From Boswellia sacra (lineage: Eukaryota > Streptophyta > Magnoliopsida > Sapindales > Burseraceae): DNA of 64,000 nucleotides. Position 1 is the stretch's first letter. Each line of letters starts with the position of its first letter. Below the pieces are notes generated by a model that made no database searches, had not been told where the DNA came from, and worked only from the letters and a program-made list of their open reading frames with translations. The translations under genes and the position numbers were made by a program. The stretch covers positions 1 to 64,000 of the forward strand of contig SNVD02004302.1 in the NCBI GenBank assembly GCA_013180625.2, in the 5' to 3' direction. This document shows positions 36,010-45,582 of this stretch, one piece after another.

Positions 36010-36417
36010 TTAGGATAATAACTTGCAGACCATTACAGCAATCTTCATTTTTTCATTGATTTTTATGAGAATGTCACTTATGTTGATCAGTTGCTTCAAA
36101 TCCACTTGCATCTCTCTTATAACATGCTCACTAGCATCCATATCTTGCCATTGACCATGATAGCTCTTCTTCCTTACCTAACTCTTCATTGTCAGGCTCC
36201 ACCATTTAAACAAATTGCATGTGCCATTTTTCCATACAAAATATAACTTGCCAGGATTATTTGAAGACAGAGATATCATAACAACAACTTTTGCACCACA
36301 TTTACATCTCTTGTTCTTGAATCTTATTATGTAGTCATTCACCATTTTGCTTCTATCTCTTGCATTACTTGAGGTGTTATTGTTCTTTCTTTCATTACTT
36401 GAGAATGATTGACTCAT
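36010..36417 (-). pseudogene. GRF-type zinc-finger small protein, one stop and one lost ligand
   Basis: The Met at 36417 is followed by a Ser/Arg/Asn-rich leader and then a GRF zinc-finger pattern: KCKCGAKVVVMISLSSNNPG, YFVWKNGTC, FKWW (about residues 35-75). The third zinc ligand expected after NPG..(F/Y) is missing. A single stop at 36178-36180 is followed in frame by about 55 more codons, ending 36010-36012, that form a Lys/Ile-rich amphipathic helix (EMQVDLKQLI...KINEKMKIAVMV), as in plant GRF small proteins. Its 3' end faces the transposase gene. A splice acceptor TTTGTTACAG lies just before the Met. GRF fingers bind nucleic acid in other proteins; the role here is unknown. Confidence 0.75.
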
Positions 36418-36592
36418 TGCACTTCTCTTGCTGTAACAAATGCTTATATTTTTAGGTGTTGTGTGTCATGTAATGATACTTTGTGTGTTGTGTGTGGTTG
36501 TGTATGAATGCTGGTTTAAGAAGCTTTGCCTATTTGATGTATGTTGTTGGTGTTTCACAAGCTTTTTTTGTGTTTGAATTAATGAGTACAAG

Positions 36593-37345
36593 TGACACGA
36601 GAGTGTTGCAATCCATAGGTTTTATGATAAATCATAAAGTGGTGCAAATTGTTACAATGATCAAGAGTGCACATGAACCAGAATGAGGGGCAATTTTAAC
36701 AAATAACTGGTACTGATGTGGACAGCATTAATTTTCAGGATTTATGTCCGTAAAAGATCTTGAAGTCAACTTTCTAACACATTTTATGATGTGTCATTTG
36801 GAGTTCTCTATAGAAGGTTATGACTATTTCTTCACAGCTGGTTCGTAATTAATGCAGTATTAAGTCTACTCAAGAATTGGAGTTTTCTGGCTTAGTTATT
36901 TGCGCTTTTATTATTTATTGAGTTTATTTATGAGTCTTAGTCATTAATTTAGTGGTCAATGTATTAATTAAGTTGTAATTATTATTGGGACCATAAGAAC
37001 ACATTTAATTATTATCTTTTAACTATGCTTGGAGGGTTGTTCCAAGTTATTTAAGTCCTAAAGCTGTGTATTCAAGGAGAAGCTTGTTTAATTTGAATTT
37101 TCATAAAATTTCAGTGTTTATACTGATTTCTCTTTAACTTTATATCTCTTGATGGATTCCATAGAGTGGTGAGTTAGTTTGAACCCTGTATCCTTTGTTT
37201 ATATCATTGGGTGGTGAGTTCTCTATATCCCTTTGGTGTTTACTTTGGCGGTGAACTTGTTATCCTTTTGAAAGAGTGTTTGTTGGGTTCCATATCAATT
37301 TGAAGATCTTGTCTTGATTTGTTACAACTAAGCAACCTGGCATCA
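36593..37345 (+). repeat. gypsy 5' LTR, 753 bp
   Basis: It starts TGACACGAGAGTGTTGC and ends CTGGCATCA, matching 42823 onwards. It lacks about 32 bp present near 45025-45060 of the 3' LTR (TTGTTTGTTTTGGCCATTGG). The match runs through TTTATGTCCGTAAAAGATC and TTGTTCCAAGTTATTTAAG. Confidence 0.9.
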
Positions 37346-37350
37346 GATTT

Positions 37351-37362
37351 TGGTATCATAGC
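37351..37362 (+). other. primer-binding site, Met-tRNA type
   Basis: TGGTATCATAGC differs by one base from the standard TGGTATCAGAGC and lies five bases after the LTR end. Confidence 0.85.
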
Positions 37363-37372
37363 TTTTAGGTTA

Positions 37373-38395
37373 ATGGCTAGTCGCACTCGCAAGGTTGCTT
37401 CTATTAGCCAACCACCTCCTCCTCAAAGAGACAAACGGGATTTGATTATTGAAGATCTTAGGCAACAGCTCCAGCAAGTCTAGCAACATTTAGAAATAAT
37501 GGAAAATCAAGAACGTAGGGGGAGAATCATGACAAATGGCAAAATGCAGTCCATGATGTTGAGAATCCATTTCACAATAAGGGTAGTGAAGCATCTAGCG
37601 ATAGCACTCCACCTCATCCTCATGAATTAAGAAACCGTTTCTTTCAAGATTTTGATGTGAAGGTTGATATTCTAGAATTTGATAGAAGAATGCATCCTGA
37701 TAAATTTATTGATTTGCTTAATACGGTTGAGCGTGTTTTTTACTACAAAAATGTGCTTGAAGTTCGTAAGGTTAAGCTTGCTGCAATCAAGCTAAAAAAG
37801 TATGCTTCTTTATGGCAGGAAAATTTGAAAGAGAAAGAGAGGGCAGAAGTAGAATTTCAACATGGGAGAAAATTAAAAGAAAGCTTAAAAGGAAATTCCT
37901 TCCTAAAAATTATAGGCAAGATGTTTTCCTTAAGTTCCACAATTTCAAGCAAAAAGAGTTATTTGTAGAAGAGTATTGGCAGAATTTGATAATTTTGCGA
38001 TGAAATGTGATCTTTCTGAACCGGAAGAACAAACCATAGCACATTTTCTTGGGGGATTGAAATTTGAAATCTGTAACATTGTCCAATTGCAACCCTACTG
38101 GTCCTACAATGATATGTGTAGACTTGCTCTTAAAGTGGAGAAATAGCTTAAAGAGGAACACGTTTGCAACTCTCATTTTGCTAATCGTGATGGCACTCCC
38201 AATCGTGGTAATAGTTCCTATCCTAAGCCTAAACCAGGTCTGAAAACCAGCCCAAAATCTTTTTCAAAGAATGACCACGGTAATAGTTCCAAACAACCCC
38301 AAAGTTCTTCAAATGCTAGTTCACGTCGCTGTTTCAAATGCCAAGGCTATGGACATATTGCTTCCGAGTGACTCTAATCGTAAAATTGTAATACT
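37373..38395 (+). pseudogene. gypsy gag with CCHC knuckle, broken
   Basis: The Met at 37373 begins MASRTRKVASISQPPPPQR and stops after about 36 codons. The Retrotrans_gag part resumes from 37657: VDILEFDRRMHPDKFIDLL, VERVFYYKNV, KLAAIKLKKYASLWQENL, with a frameshift near 37850 into STWEKIKRKLKRKFLP. The knuckle reads CFKCQGYGHIASE and its fourth ligand Cys is replaced by a TGA stop at about 38369. It would form the particle and bind RNA. Confidence 0.85.
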
Positions 38396-38995
38396 AGTGG
38401 AGGAAGAAAGTGATGAAGAGATAGGGTTAGATGCCTTGATCAATTTCGATAATCCTAAATTTGTTGATGAAGAGGAAGTCACTTATGTAGATCAAGGTGA
38501 TTCTCTCTTTATTATTCAAAGGAGTTTGAGTATTGCCCAAGAACGAGAAGATGACTGGCTTCACAATAATATCTTCCATACTAGATGTACTTCTTATAGC
38601 AAGGTGTGCAACATTATTATTGATGGTTGCAGCTTTGAAAATGTGGTGTCTACGGAGATGATTGATAAACTTGGCCCCAAAATAGAGAAGCATCCTCAGC
38701 CTTACAAGATTTCATGGCTTCAGAAGGACAATGAGATCAAGGTAAACAAACACTACCTTGTTTCATTTTCTATTGGGAAAAAGTAAAAAGATGAAATATC
38801 ATGTGATGTTGTTCCTATGGATGCTTGTCATTTACTTCTTGGTAGACCATGGCAGTATGATAGGAGAGTAATGCATGATGGCTATAGGAATACTTATACA
38901 TTCTTTAAGGATGGGGTCAAAGTTATTTTGGGTCCTTCGAAGTTAGACTATGTTCCTAAACCTACTAAAGGGGAGGGAAATGCTTTGCTTACCTA
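38396..38995 (+). pseudogene. gypsy aspartic protease, broken
   Basis: The frame contains NIIIDGCSFENVVSTEMID, HPQPYKISWLQ and HYLVSFSIGKK, then after a stop DEISCDVVPMDACHLLLGRPW. Family members have DGGS at the active site; here it is DGCS. The last part shows the conserved HLLLGRPWQYDR and HDG motifs. It would cut Gag-Pol. Confidence 0.8.
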
Positions 38996-39014
38996 AAAAG
39001 AATGTAGAAAAGAG

Positions 39015-39952
39015 TTGGAGAAGGGAAGTGAAATTTATGTGTTCTTGTTGTTAGAAGAAAATGAAGTTAGTAATAAACCGCCTTATGAGATGAAGTATCT
39101 TCTTGAAGAATACCATGATGTTGTACGAAATGACATACCACCAACCCTTCATCCAATGAGAGACATACAATATTGTATTGATCTTTTTTCAAGTGCTATA
39201 TTGCCAAATAAATCAGCGTATCGAATGAGTCTTAAAGAACATGAAGAATCACAAAGGCAAGTTGATGAGCTTTTCACTAAAAGGTTGGTGAGGGAAAGCA
39301 TGAGTCCTTGTGCTGTCCCAGCTCTTTTGGTGCCTAAAAAGATGGCTCTTAGAGAATGTGCATTGATAGTAGGGTTGTTAACAAGATAACAATTAATTAT
39401 AAATTTCCTATTTCGAGGCTTGACGACCTTCTTGATGAACTTCATGGTGCTACTGTCTTCTCAAAAATTGATCTTTAAAGTGGTTGTCATCAAATTCAAA
39501 TGAGACCTGGTGATGAATGGAAGATTGCATTTAAAACAAAGAATGGCCTTTATGAATGGATGGCAATGCCATTTGGCCTATCCAATGCACCAAGTACATT
39601 TATGCGGTTGATGGACCATGTCTTTAAACCATTCATTGGCAAGTTTGTTGTTGTATATTTTGATGATATACTTGTGTATAGCAAAGATGGGGAGCAACAC
39701 TTGGATTATCTGCAGCAAGTTTTCCACACTTTGAGAAGTGAAAAGCTTTATGCCAACTTGAAGAAGTGTGAGTTCTTCGCCAAAAGCCTTATTTCTTTGG
39801 GTATGTGGTTTCAAAAGATGGAATTAAGATGGACCCTAACAAGATTGAAGCAATTCAGAATTGGCCGATTCTTACATCAGTCCACAACATTCGAAGTTTT
39901 CATAGGTTATCTTCATTTTATCATCGATTTATCAGAGGATTTAGTACTATAA
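39015..39952 (+). pseudogene. gypsy reverse transcriptase, broken
   Basis: The N-terminal part shows NDIPPTLHPMRDIQYCIDL, AYRMSLKEHEE and SPCAVPALLVPKK, then a frame change near 39360. [16 protein letters not shown] and KIDL follow, with a TAA stop just after KIDL where the family has an Arg. From 39500 it is open: [28 protein letters not shown] and the catalytic [10 protein letters not shown], then [11 protein letters not shown]. It would make the cDNA. Confidence 0.88.
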
Positions 39953-40440
39953 TGGCTCCAATCACTGAATGCTTAAAAAGTAATTGTTTTACGTGGACAA
40001 AAGATGCGCAAAGCAACTTTGAGCTGATTAAAAAAAAGATGATAAAAGCTCCTATTTTATCACTTCTAGATTTTAGCAAGGTTTTTGAAGTTGAATGTGA
40101 TACTTCTAACATTGGTATTAGTGTTGTTATTAGCCAAGAAGGCAGACCGATTGCTTTCTTTCATGAAAAATTGAATGCATCTCGTAAAAAGTACTCAACT
40201 TATGACAAAGAGTTGTATGCTATTTGTCGAGCTTTGAAGCATTGGAGTCAGTATCTCTTGCCAAAACCATTTTTTCTATAATCCGATCATGAAGCTTTGA
40301 AGTTTATCAACAGCCAACAAAAGCTTAATGTTCGACATGCTAGATGGGTAGAGTTTCTTCAAGCTTTCAACTTTATCATCAAGCACAAATCTAGAGTTCA
40401 AAATGGGGTGGCTGATGCATTGCGCCAAAGAATTCTTTGC
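39805..40440 (+). pseudogene. gypsy RNase H domain, broken
   Basis: [20 protein letters not shown] and [16 protein letters not shown] connect RT to RNase H. The RNase H part has FEVECDTSNIGISVVISQEG, YSTYDKELYAICRALKHW. A TAA stop follows at about 40279-40281, then [20 protein letters not shown] and ADAL. The first catalytic Asp (ECD) and Glu (DKE) are kept. Confidence 0.85.
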
Positions 40441-40558
40441 TAACTTCTATGCAAGTGAATGTTGTTGGTTTTGAGGCTTTAAAAGAGCTTTACAAGGATG
40501 ATCCAGATTTTGGCAAAATATGGAGTAATTGTAATGAGTTTCATCTAACCAATTTGTT

Positions 40559-41619
40559 TTGCAGGATGGTTATCTACTCAAGGCAAACCAATTGTGTATT
40601 CCTCAGTGTTCCTTGAGAGAATTAATCATTAATGAAGCACATGGTAGTGGCATTAGCGGTCATTTTGGGAGAGACAAAATTGTTGCTATTGTGAAGGAAA
40701 ACTTTTATTGGCCAAAGATGGAAAAGGATGTGATGAAGCATGTAAAGAGGTGTACAATTTGTCATGTGGCAAGAAGTCATGGACAGAACACTAGTTTGTA
40801 CACTCTATTACCTCTTCCTAATGATCCATGGGAAGATGTTAGCTTGGATTTATGGTGGGATTGCCTAGAACATAGCGAAACAAAGATTCAATCATCGTGG
40901 CGATTGACCGATTTTCTAAAATGGCTCATTTTGTACCATGTAACAAGACAATTGATGCAACTGATGTGGCTGATTTGTACTTCAAGGATGTTATGAAATT
41001 GCATGGCATTCCTAAGACTATATTCTCATATCGTGATCTAAAGTTCTTATGTCATTTTTGGCGTACACTTTGGAAAAAGCTGGGGACTACACTAAACTTT
41101 AGTTCATCTCATCATCCTCAAACAGATGGACAAACTGAGGTTATCAATAAAAGCTAGGGAAATCTTCTGAGGAGTTATGTTGGTGAGAATTTATGGCAAT
41201 GGGATCTTGTTTTACCACAAATTGTGTTTGCTTACAACAAATCATCAAGTCAAATCATGGTCATAATCCTTTTGAGGTTGTTTATGGCAAAAATCCAATA
41301 AGTCCTTTGCATTTAGCTCCTATTCCTTCCAATACTCAATTTAGTAATGATGCAGAGGAGCGAGCTAAGACCATCAAGAAACTGTATGGACAAGTTTAGG
41401 AGAAGATTTTGAAGCAAAATGAGAAGTATAAAGCTGCAGCAAACAAATATCGGAAGTATTTTGAGTTCAAAAAAGGAGACCTAGTGTGGATACACCTTAG
41501 AAAGGAAAGGTTTCCTCCAAGAAAACATGCCAAGTTGAAGCCTAGAGCTGATGGACCATTCAAAGTTTTACAATGTATTGGAGAGAGTGCTTACAAAGTT
41601 GAGCTACCTGAGCATTATG
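40559..41619 (+). pseudogene. gypsy integrase, broken and cut by an inserted element
   Basis: The zinc-binding part is seen as HGSGISGHFGRDK, FYWPKMEKDVMKHVKRCTIC. The core follows in two frames: DPWEDVSLDL, then [60 protein letters not shown] and, after a stop, NPFEVVYGKNP. Family members have SDRD where this copy has SYRD, so a catalytic Asp context is altered. The C-terminal part (KKGDLVWIHLRKERFP, KLKPRADGPFKVL) is cut at ELPEHY by the element at 41620; a short remainder lies at 42718-42790. Confidence 0.88.
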
Positions 41620-41797
41620 TAGAGTTGGGACCAATCCCTATGGGGATGGGCCCCCACAACTCCCCAGCCCATTTGGGCCGGGGATTGGGAGTAACAAACG
41701 GGGAGCGGGGCGGGGATGGGGATGAAATTTTTTCTGAAATTAAATGGGGATGGGGATGGGGATTGTGTTCCCCAACCCGGCCCGGCCCGTTCCCCAA

Positions 41798-41853
<56 letters not shown>

Positions 41854-42717
41854 GTGTGTGTATAGGATTGATAAAAGAAAAACACATCAACCTTATTTGT
41901 AAAGGGTAGTGAAGGATTAAAGAAATTGATGTAATAATTTTAATTTGATTTTCCTTTTCAAATTTATATATGTTAAAGTAAACATCTCAAAGGTCTGTTT
42001 AAAATTTTTTTCATTGAAAAATATTGAGTATTTGATTTTTTTTAATTTTTGAAAATGACTCTGCAACTCTGGAATTTTTAGTTTTCTGGAGGATATTAGT
42101 CTTTAAAAACTTATTTGAGATACCTAAAGATATCAAAAAATTATGAAATTTGGTATATATTATCACGTTTAAGTCTAATTTGATCCTACAAATTTTCGTA
42201 ATTTAATGACTTAACTGGGATTTTTTTATGTATTTACAAATGAAGAGAGGTCAGTCATAAAAGATTTTGATAGAACTGACAGACCCCAAAATATAAATTA
42301 TTTTAAAATACCATTTTAATTCAAAAAATATTTAGATTTGACAAGCTTAAAGATAAAGGTATTTATGATGTTTTTGTGAAATTTTAGGTCAATTAGATTA
42401 ATAGATTGATTATAAAAAATTAGAAAATCAGCACTGCTCTATTTTGGAAGCTTGAAAGTGAAGATAATCAAAAGTTGAAAAATTGTTAATACTTGTGGTT
42501 GCAATGTTGAGAAAAATGATAAAATATAATTCAACAAAAGAAATGAAATTATTATATGTAGCTTGGGGCGGATTGGGGATGGGGATGATTTAAAAAATTA
42601 GGGATGAGGATGGGGATGGAGGTCAATTTTTAAATTGGGGATGGGGATTAATTTTCAAATTGGGGATGGGGATGGGGATGGCATCCTCGCCCCCACCCCG
42701 GCCCGAACCCACCTCTA
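41620..42717. mobile_element. hAT-like non-autonomous element, 1098 bp
   Basis: It is flanked by perfect 8-bp copies GCATTATG (41612-41619, 42718-42725). The ends are TAGAGTTGGG and, inverted, TAGAGGTGGG. Both ends are rich in GGGGAT runs and CCCGGCCCG; the middle is AT-rich with no ORF. A GT microsatellite lies inside. The host integrase sequence continues directly across the two target copies. It is similar in style to the MITE at 30796 but the ends differ, so they are probably related families. Confidence 0.88.
41801..41862. repeat. (TG)n microsatellite, about 30 units
   Basis: TG repeats over about 62 bases, with one C at 41849. Long open frames of Val-Cys or His-Thr here are artefacts of the repeat. 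Confidence 0.95.
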
Positions 42718-42822
42718 GCATTATGGTGTTTTCAACACATTCAATGTCTCTGACCTTAGTCCTTATCTTGGTGCAAACATCAACCAAGACTCGAGGTCGA
42801 GTCTTTCTCAACCAGGATAGCT

Positions 42823-45107
42823 TGACACGGGAGTGTTGCAATCCATAGGTTTCATGATTTATCATGAAGGGGCGCAAATTGTTATAATGATCAAGAGTGC
42901 ACATGAACCAGAATAAGGGATGATTTCGACAAATAACTGGTACTAATGTGGAAAGCATTAATTTTCAGGATTTATGTCCGTAAAAGATCTTGAAGTCAAC
43001 TTTCTAACACATTTTATGGTGTGTCATTTAGAGTTCTCTATAAAAGGTTATGATTATTTCTTCACAGCTGGTTTGTAATTAATGCAGCATTAAGTCTACT
43101 CGGGAATTTGAGTTTTCTAGCTTAGTTATTTGTGCTTTTATTATCTATTGAGTTTATTTATGAGTCTTAGTCATTAATTTAGTGGTCAACGTATTAACTA
43201 AGATGTAATTATTATTGGGACCATAAGAACACATTTGATTATTGTCTTTTACCTATGCTTGGAGGGTTGTTCCTGTTGACCCAGGTATGGCAACCCAAGA
43301 GGGGGGGTGAATTGGGTTTTTATTTATCAAAACGGATTTAGAAAACTTTTCTTGAAAGATCAAAATTATATAACTCTTTCTTTGAGAATGAAGGTGATGA
43401 AGATGAAATTAGAATTTATCAAAGATGCAATCAAAAGAATAATAATGATGAACAATCACAAGTGCAAGTAAATGTAAAGAGGAAAGGGATAGAGAGAGTG
43501 CAAACTCAATTTACGTGGTTCGGCAAACCTTGCCTACGTCCACGGGCTCCTAGCTCCACGAGCTAAGCTTTCCACTAAGTTGTAGAAATCTTTACAACTT
43601 GCTTGATGAACAACCTCACCAAGACTTTTTCTTTCAACTCTTGATAACACCACACCAAGAGTTCTTCTTGATGAACAACCTCACCAAGGCAACTTCCTTC
43701 AACCCTTGATAACACCACACCAAGAGTTCTTCTTGATGAACAACCTCACCAAGGCAACTTCCTTCAACCCTTGATAACACCACACCAAGAGTTCTTCTTG
43801 ATGAACAACCTCACCACGGCAACTTCCTTCAACTCTTGCTAACACACAACAAGAGTTCTCTCAAGGATAACTATTATCCTTTACAATAATATCTCACTCT
43901 CACCACAATACAAGAACAAAGATAATTTTACAACAAAAGTATAACTCTCTTCAAAGAGTAGATAAATAATATAAAAGCTCTCTAGACTTGATATTTCTCT
44001 TGCTTTTTGCTTGATAAAATACTTCTCTTGCTCTTATTTTCTGAATGCATGGGAGAAGGGCTCCTTTTATAGGCAAATAGGATGAACTTAATCAAGTGAA
44101 GACACCAACTCCAAATTTTCTGCCCACCATAAAAATCGTAATCTTGTCTGCCATTTTTGTCAATGTTCCGTTTGAAATTTGAAAATCTGTAAAACATAAA
44201 AGATCTGCACATTTGAATAAGCTTTCCAACGCATCAAGAACCAAGTCATTTGGATATCTGTAGCTCAAGATATGGCCAAAACACCATTCGGTGCTCATGT
44301 GACTTGATTTTTCTTTCCATGTGTCAGTCCACCGAATTGAATGATAATTCTGTCAGCCTTCTGTTTGAAATTTGAATTTCTTCAAAACATAAAAGATCTT
44401 CATATTTGAATAAGCTTTCCAAAACATTAAGAATCAAAGCAATTTGGATATCTCTATCTTAAGATATGGCCAAAACACCATTCGGTGCTCATGTGAGTTG
44501 ATTTTTCTTCTCTGTGTCAGTCCACCGAATTGCATGTCAATTATGTCGGCCTTCCATTTGAAATTTGAATTTCTTGTACTTAAACTTTGGTGCCTTTAAC
44601 ATGTAGTCTTCTCCTTAGCTTCAACACTTCATTTTAATAAGCCTTTTCTTGATTTGACAATCTATTTCAATGATATTACTCTTGCACATAAATAAACATG
44701 TTAGTAAATCACAATTAATCAATGTGTATTGTTATCATCAAAATTATCATGTAGCCTTAGGGCTAACAGTTCCAAGTTATTTAAGTCCTAAAGCTGTGTA
44801 TTCAAAGAGAAGCTTGTTTAATTCGAATTTTAATGAAATCCCAGTGTTTATACTGATTTCTCTTTAACTCTATATCTCTTGGTGGATTCCATAAAGTGGT
44901 GAGTTAGTTTGAGCCCTGTATCCTTTGTTTACATCATTGGGTGGTGAGTTCTCTGTATCCCTTTGGTGTTTACTTTGGTGGTGAGCTTAGTATCCTTTTC
45001 AATGAGTATTTGTTGGGTTCCATTTTGTTTGTTTTGGCCATTGGTTGAGTTGTTTATCAACTTAAAAATCCTATCTTGATTTGTTACAATTTAGCAATCT
45101 GGCATCA
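42823..45107 (+). repeat. gypsy 3' LTR, split by a solo LTR
   Basis: The two parts, 42823-43273 and 44774-45107, together match 36593-37345 and make about 785 bp. The start is TGACACGGGAGTGTTGC, the end CTGGCATCA. The break is at GTTCC, the target duplication of the inserted copy. Confidence 0.9.
43274..44768 (-). repeat. solo LTR of the SIRE-like family, 1495 bp
   Basis: It has the same ends as 4438-6166 and a perfect 5-bp duplication GTTCC on both sides (43269-43273, 44769-44773). No internal region remains. It has about four 65-bp units (from 43603) but fewer of the 190-bp units than the other copy. Orientation follows the TGTTGACCC end being the 3' end of the LTR on the minus strand. Confidence 0.93.
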
Positions 45108-45424
45108 AGAAGACTAGCATGAATGCATGAAAATGGCATGTGAAAGAGCTAAATTTTATAGTGAGAAATAACCAATTTATAATGCAACTCTCAGTTTTTG
45201 CATAGGTTCAACGGCCAGATTCCAACGGTTACCATAATTTTCGATTTCTTAAGGGGTAAACTTGTCATTTTTATTAACTAGATGCTTAGGAGAAGTAAAT
45301 ATTATATTTATATAATTAGAGGTAGAAACGTCATATTCCACATCCTTTTCATTCTTTCATTTCTGCACATTGTGTTATTAATAGTTGTTAAGAGTAATTT
45401 TATAATTGCATTTCAAAAGAATAT

Positions 45425-45582
45425 AAAAGTACACCTTTTTTATGGACATTTTAACAGAAGGGTGCTAAACGATGATGGAAAAAAAGTGAAGGGCAGGTGA
45501 AGATTGAAAAAGGCAAACGGTGAACGTGCGCGTAATTTAAGCAAATGGTAGATATGATCTACGTGATTTGTCTATTTTAAAA
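45425..45582 (-). repeat. MULE right terminal inverted repeat
   Basis: The minus strand begins TTTTAAAATAGACAAATCA at 45582 and includes TTTAGCACCCTTCTGTTAAA, as in the left end. The stretch 45108-45424 between this and the gypsy LTR would be the upstream region of the GRF gene; CAACGG..AGATT..AACGGTTAC at 45210-45235 is a short inner repeat. Confidence 0.75.

Larger units (their letters stand above)
36593..45107 (+). mobile_element. Ty3/gypsy (chromovirus-like) element with two nested insertions
   Basis: The order is 5' LTR, Met-type primer site, gag, protease, RT, RNase H, integrase, 3' LTR. The flanks are ACAAG (36588-36592) and AGAAG (45108-45112), a 5-bp duplication with one change. A hAT-like element (41620-42717) interrupts the integrase tail, and a SIRE solo LTR (43274-44768) interrupts the 3' LTR. 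The RT style ([24 protein letters not shown] split over two lines) and integrase suggest a chromovirus; the exact clade is not assigned. All frames carry stops. Confidence 0.9.
23463..45582 (+). mobile_element. Mutator-like element (MULE) with two genes, nested insertions
   Basis: The two ends are inverted repeats of about 160 bp: TTTTAAAATGGGCAAATCA at the left, TTTTAAAATAGACAAATCA on the minus strand at the right. Both go on with TTTAGCACCCTTCT (24991-25004 and 45469-45456 reversed) and ATGTCCAT. Between them are a MURA-type transposase (plus) and a GRF zinc-finger ORF (minus). Without the three large insertions (23520-24930, 25808-32486, 36593-45107) the element would be about 5.5 kb, a normal MULE size. 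I did not find its target duplication. Stops in the transposase show it is inactive. Confidence 0.78.

Noticed and set aside
41604..41909. Long open frames on both strands rich in Val-Cys or His-Thr
   Set aside because: They are translations of the (TG)n tract and GC-rich ends of the hAT-like element, fused to integrase residues; not genes.
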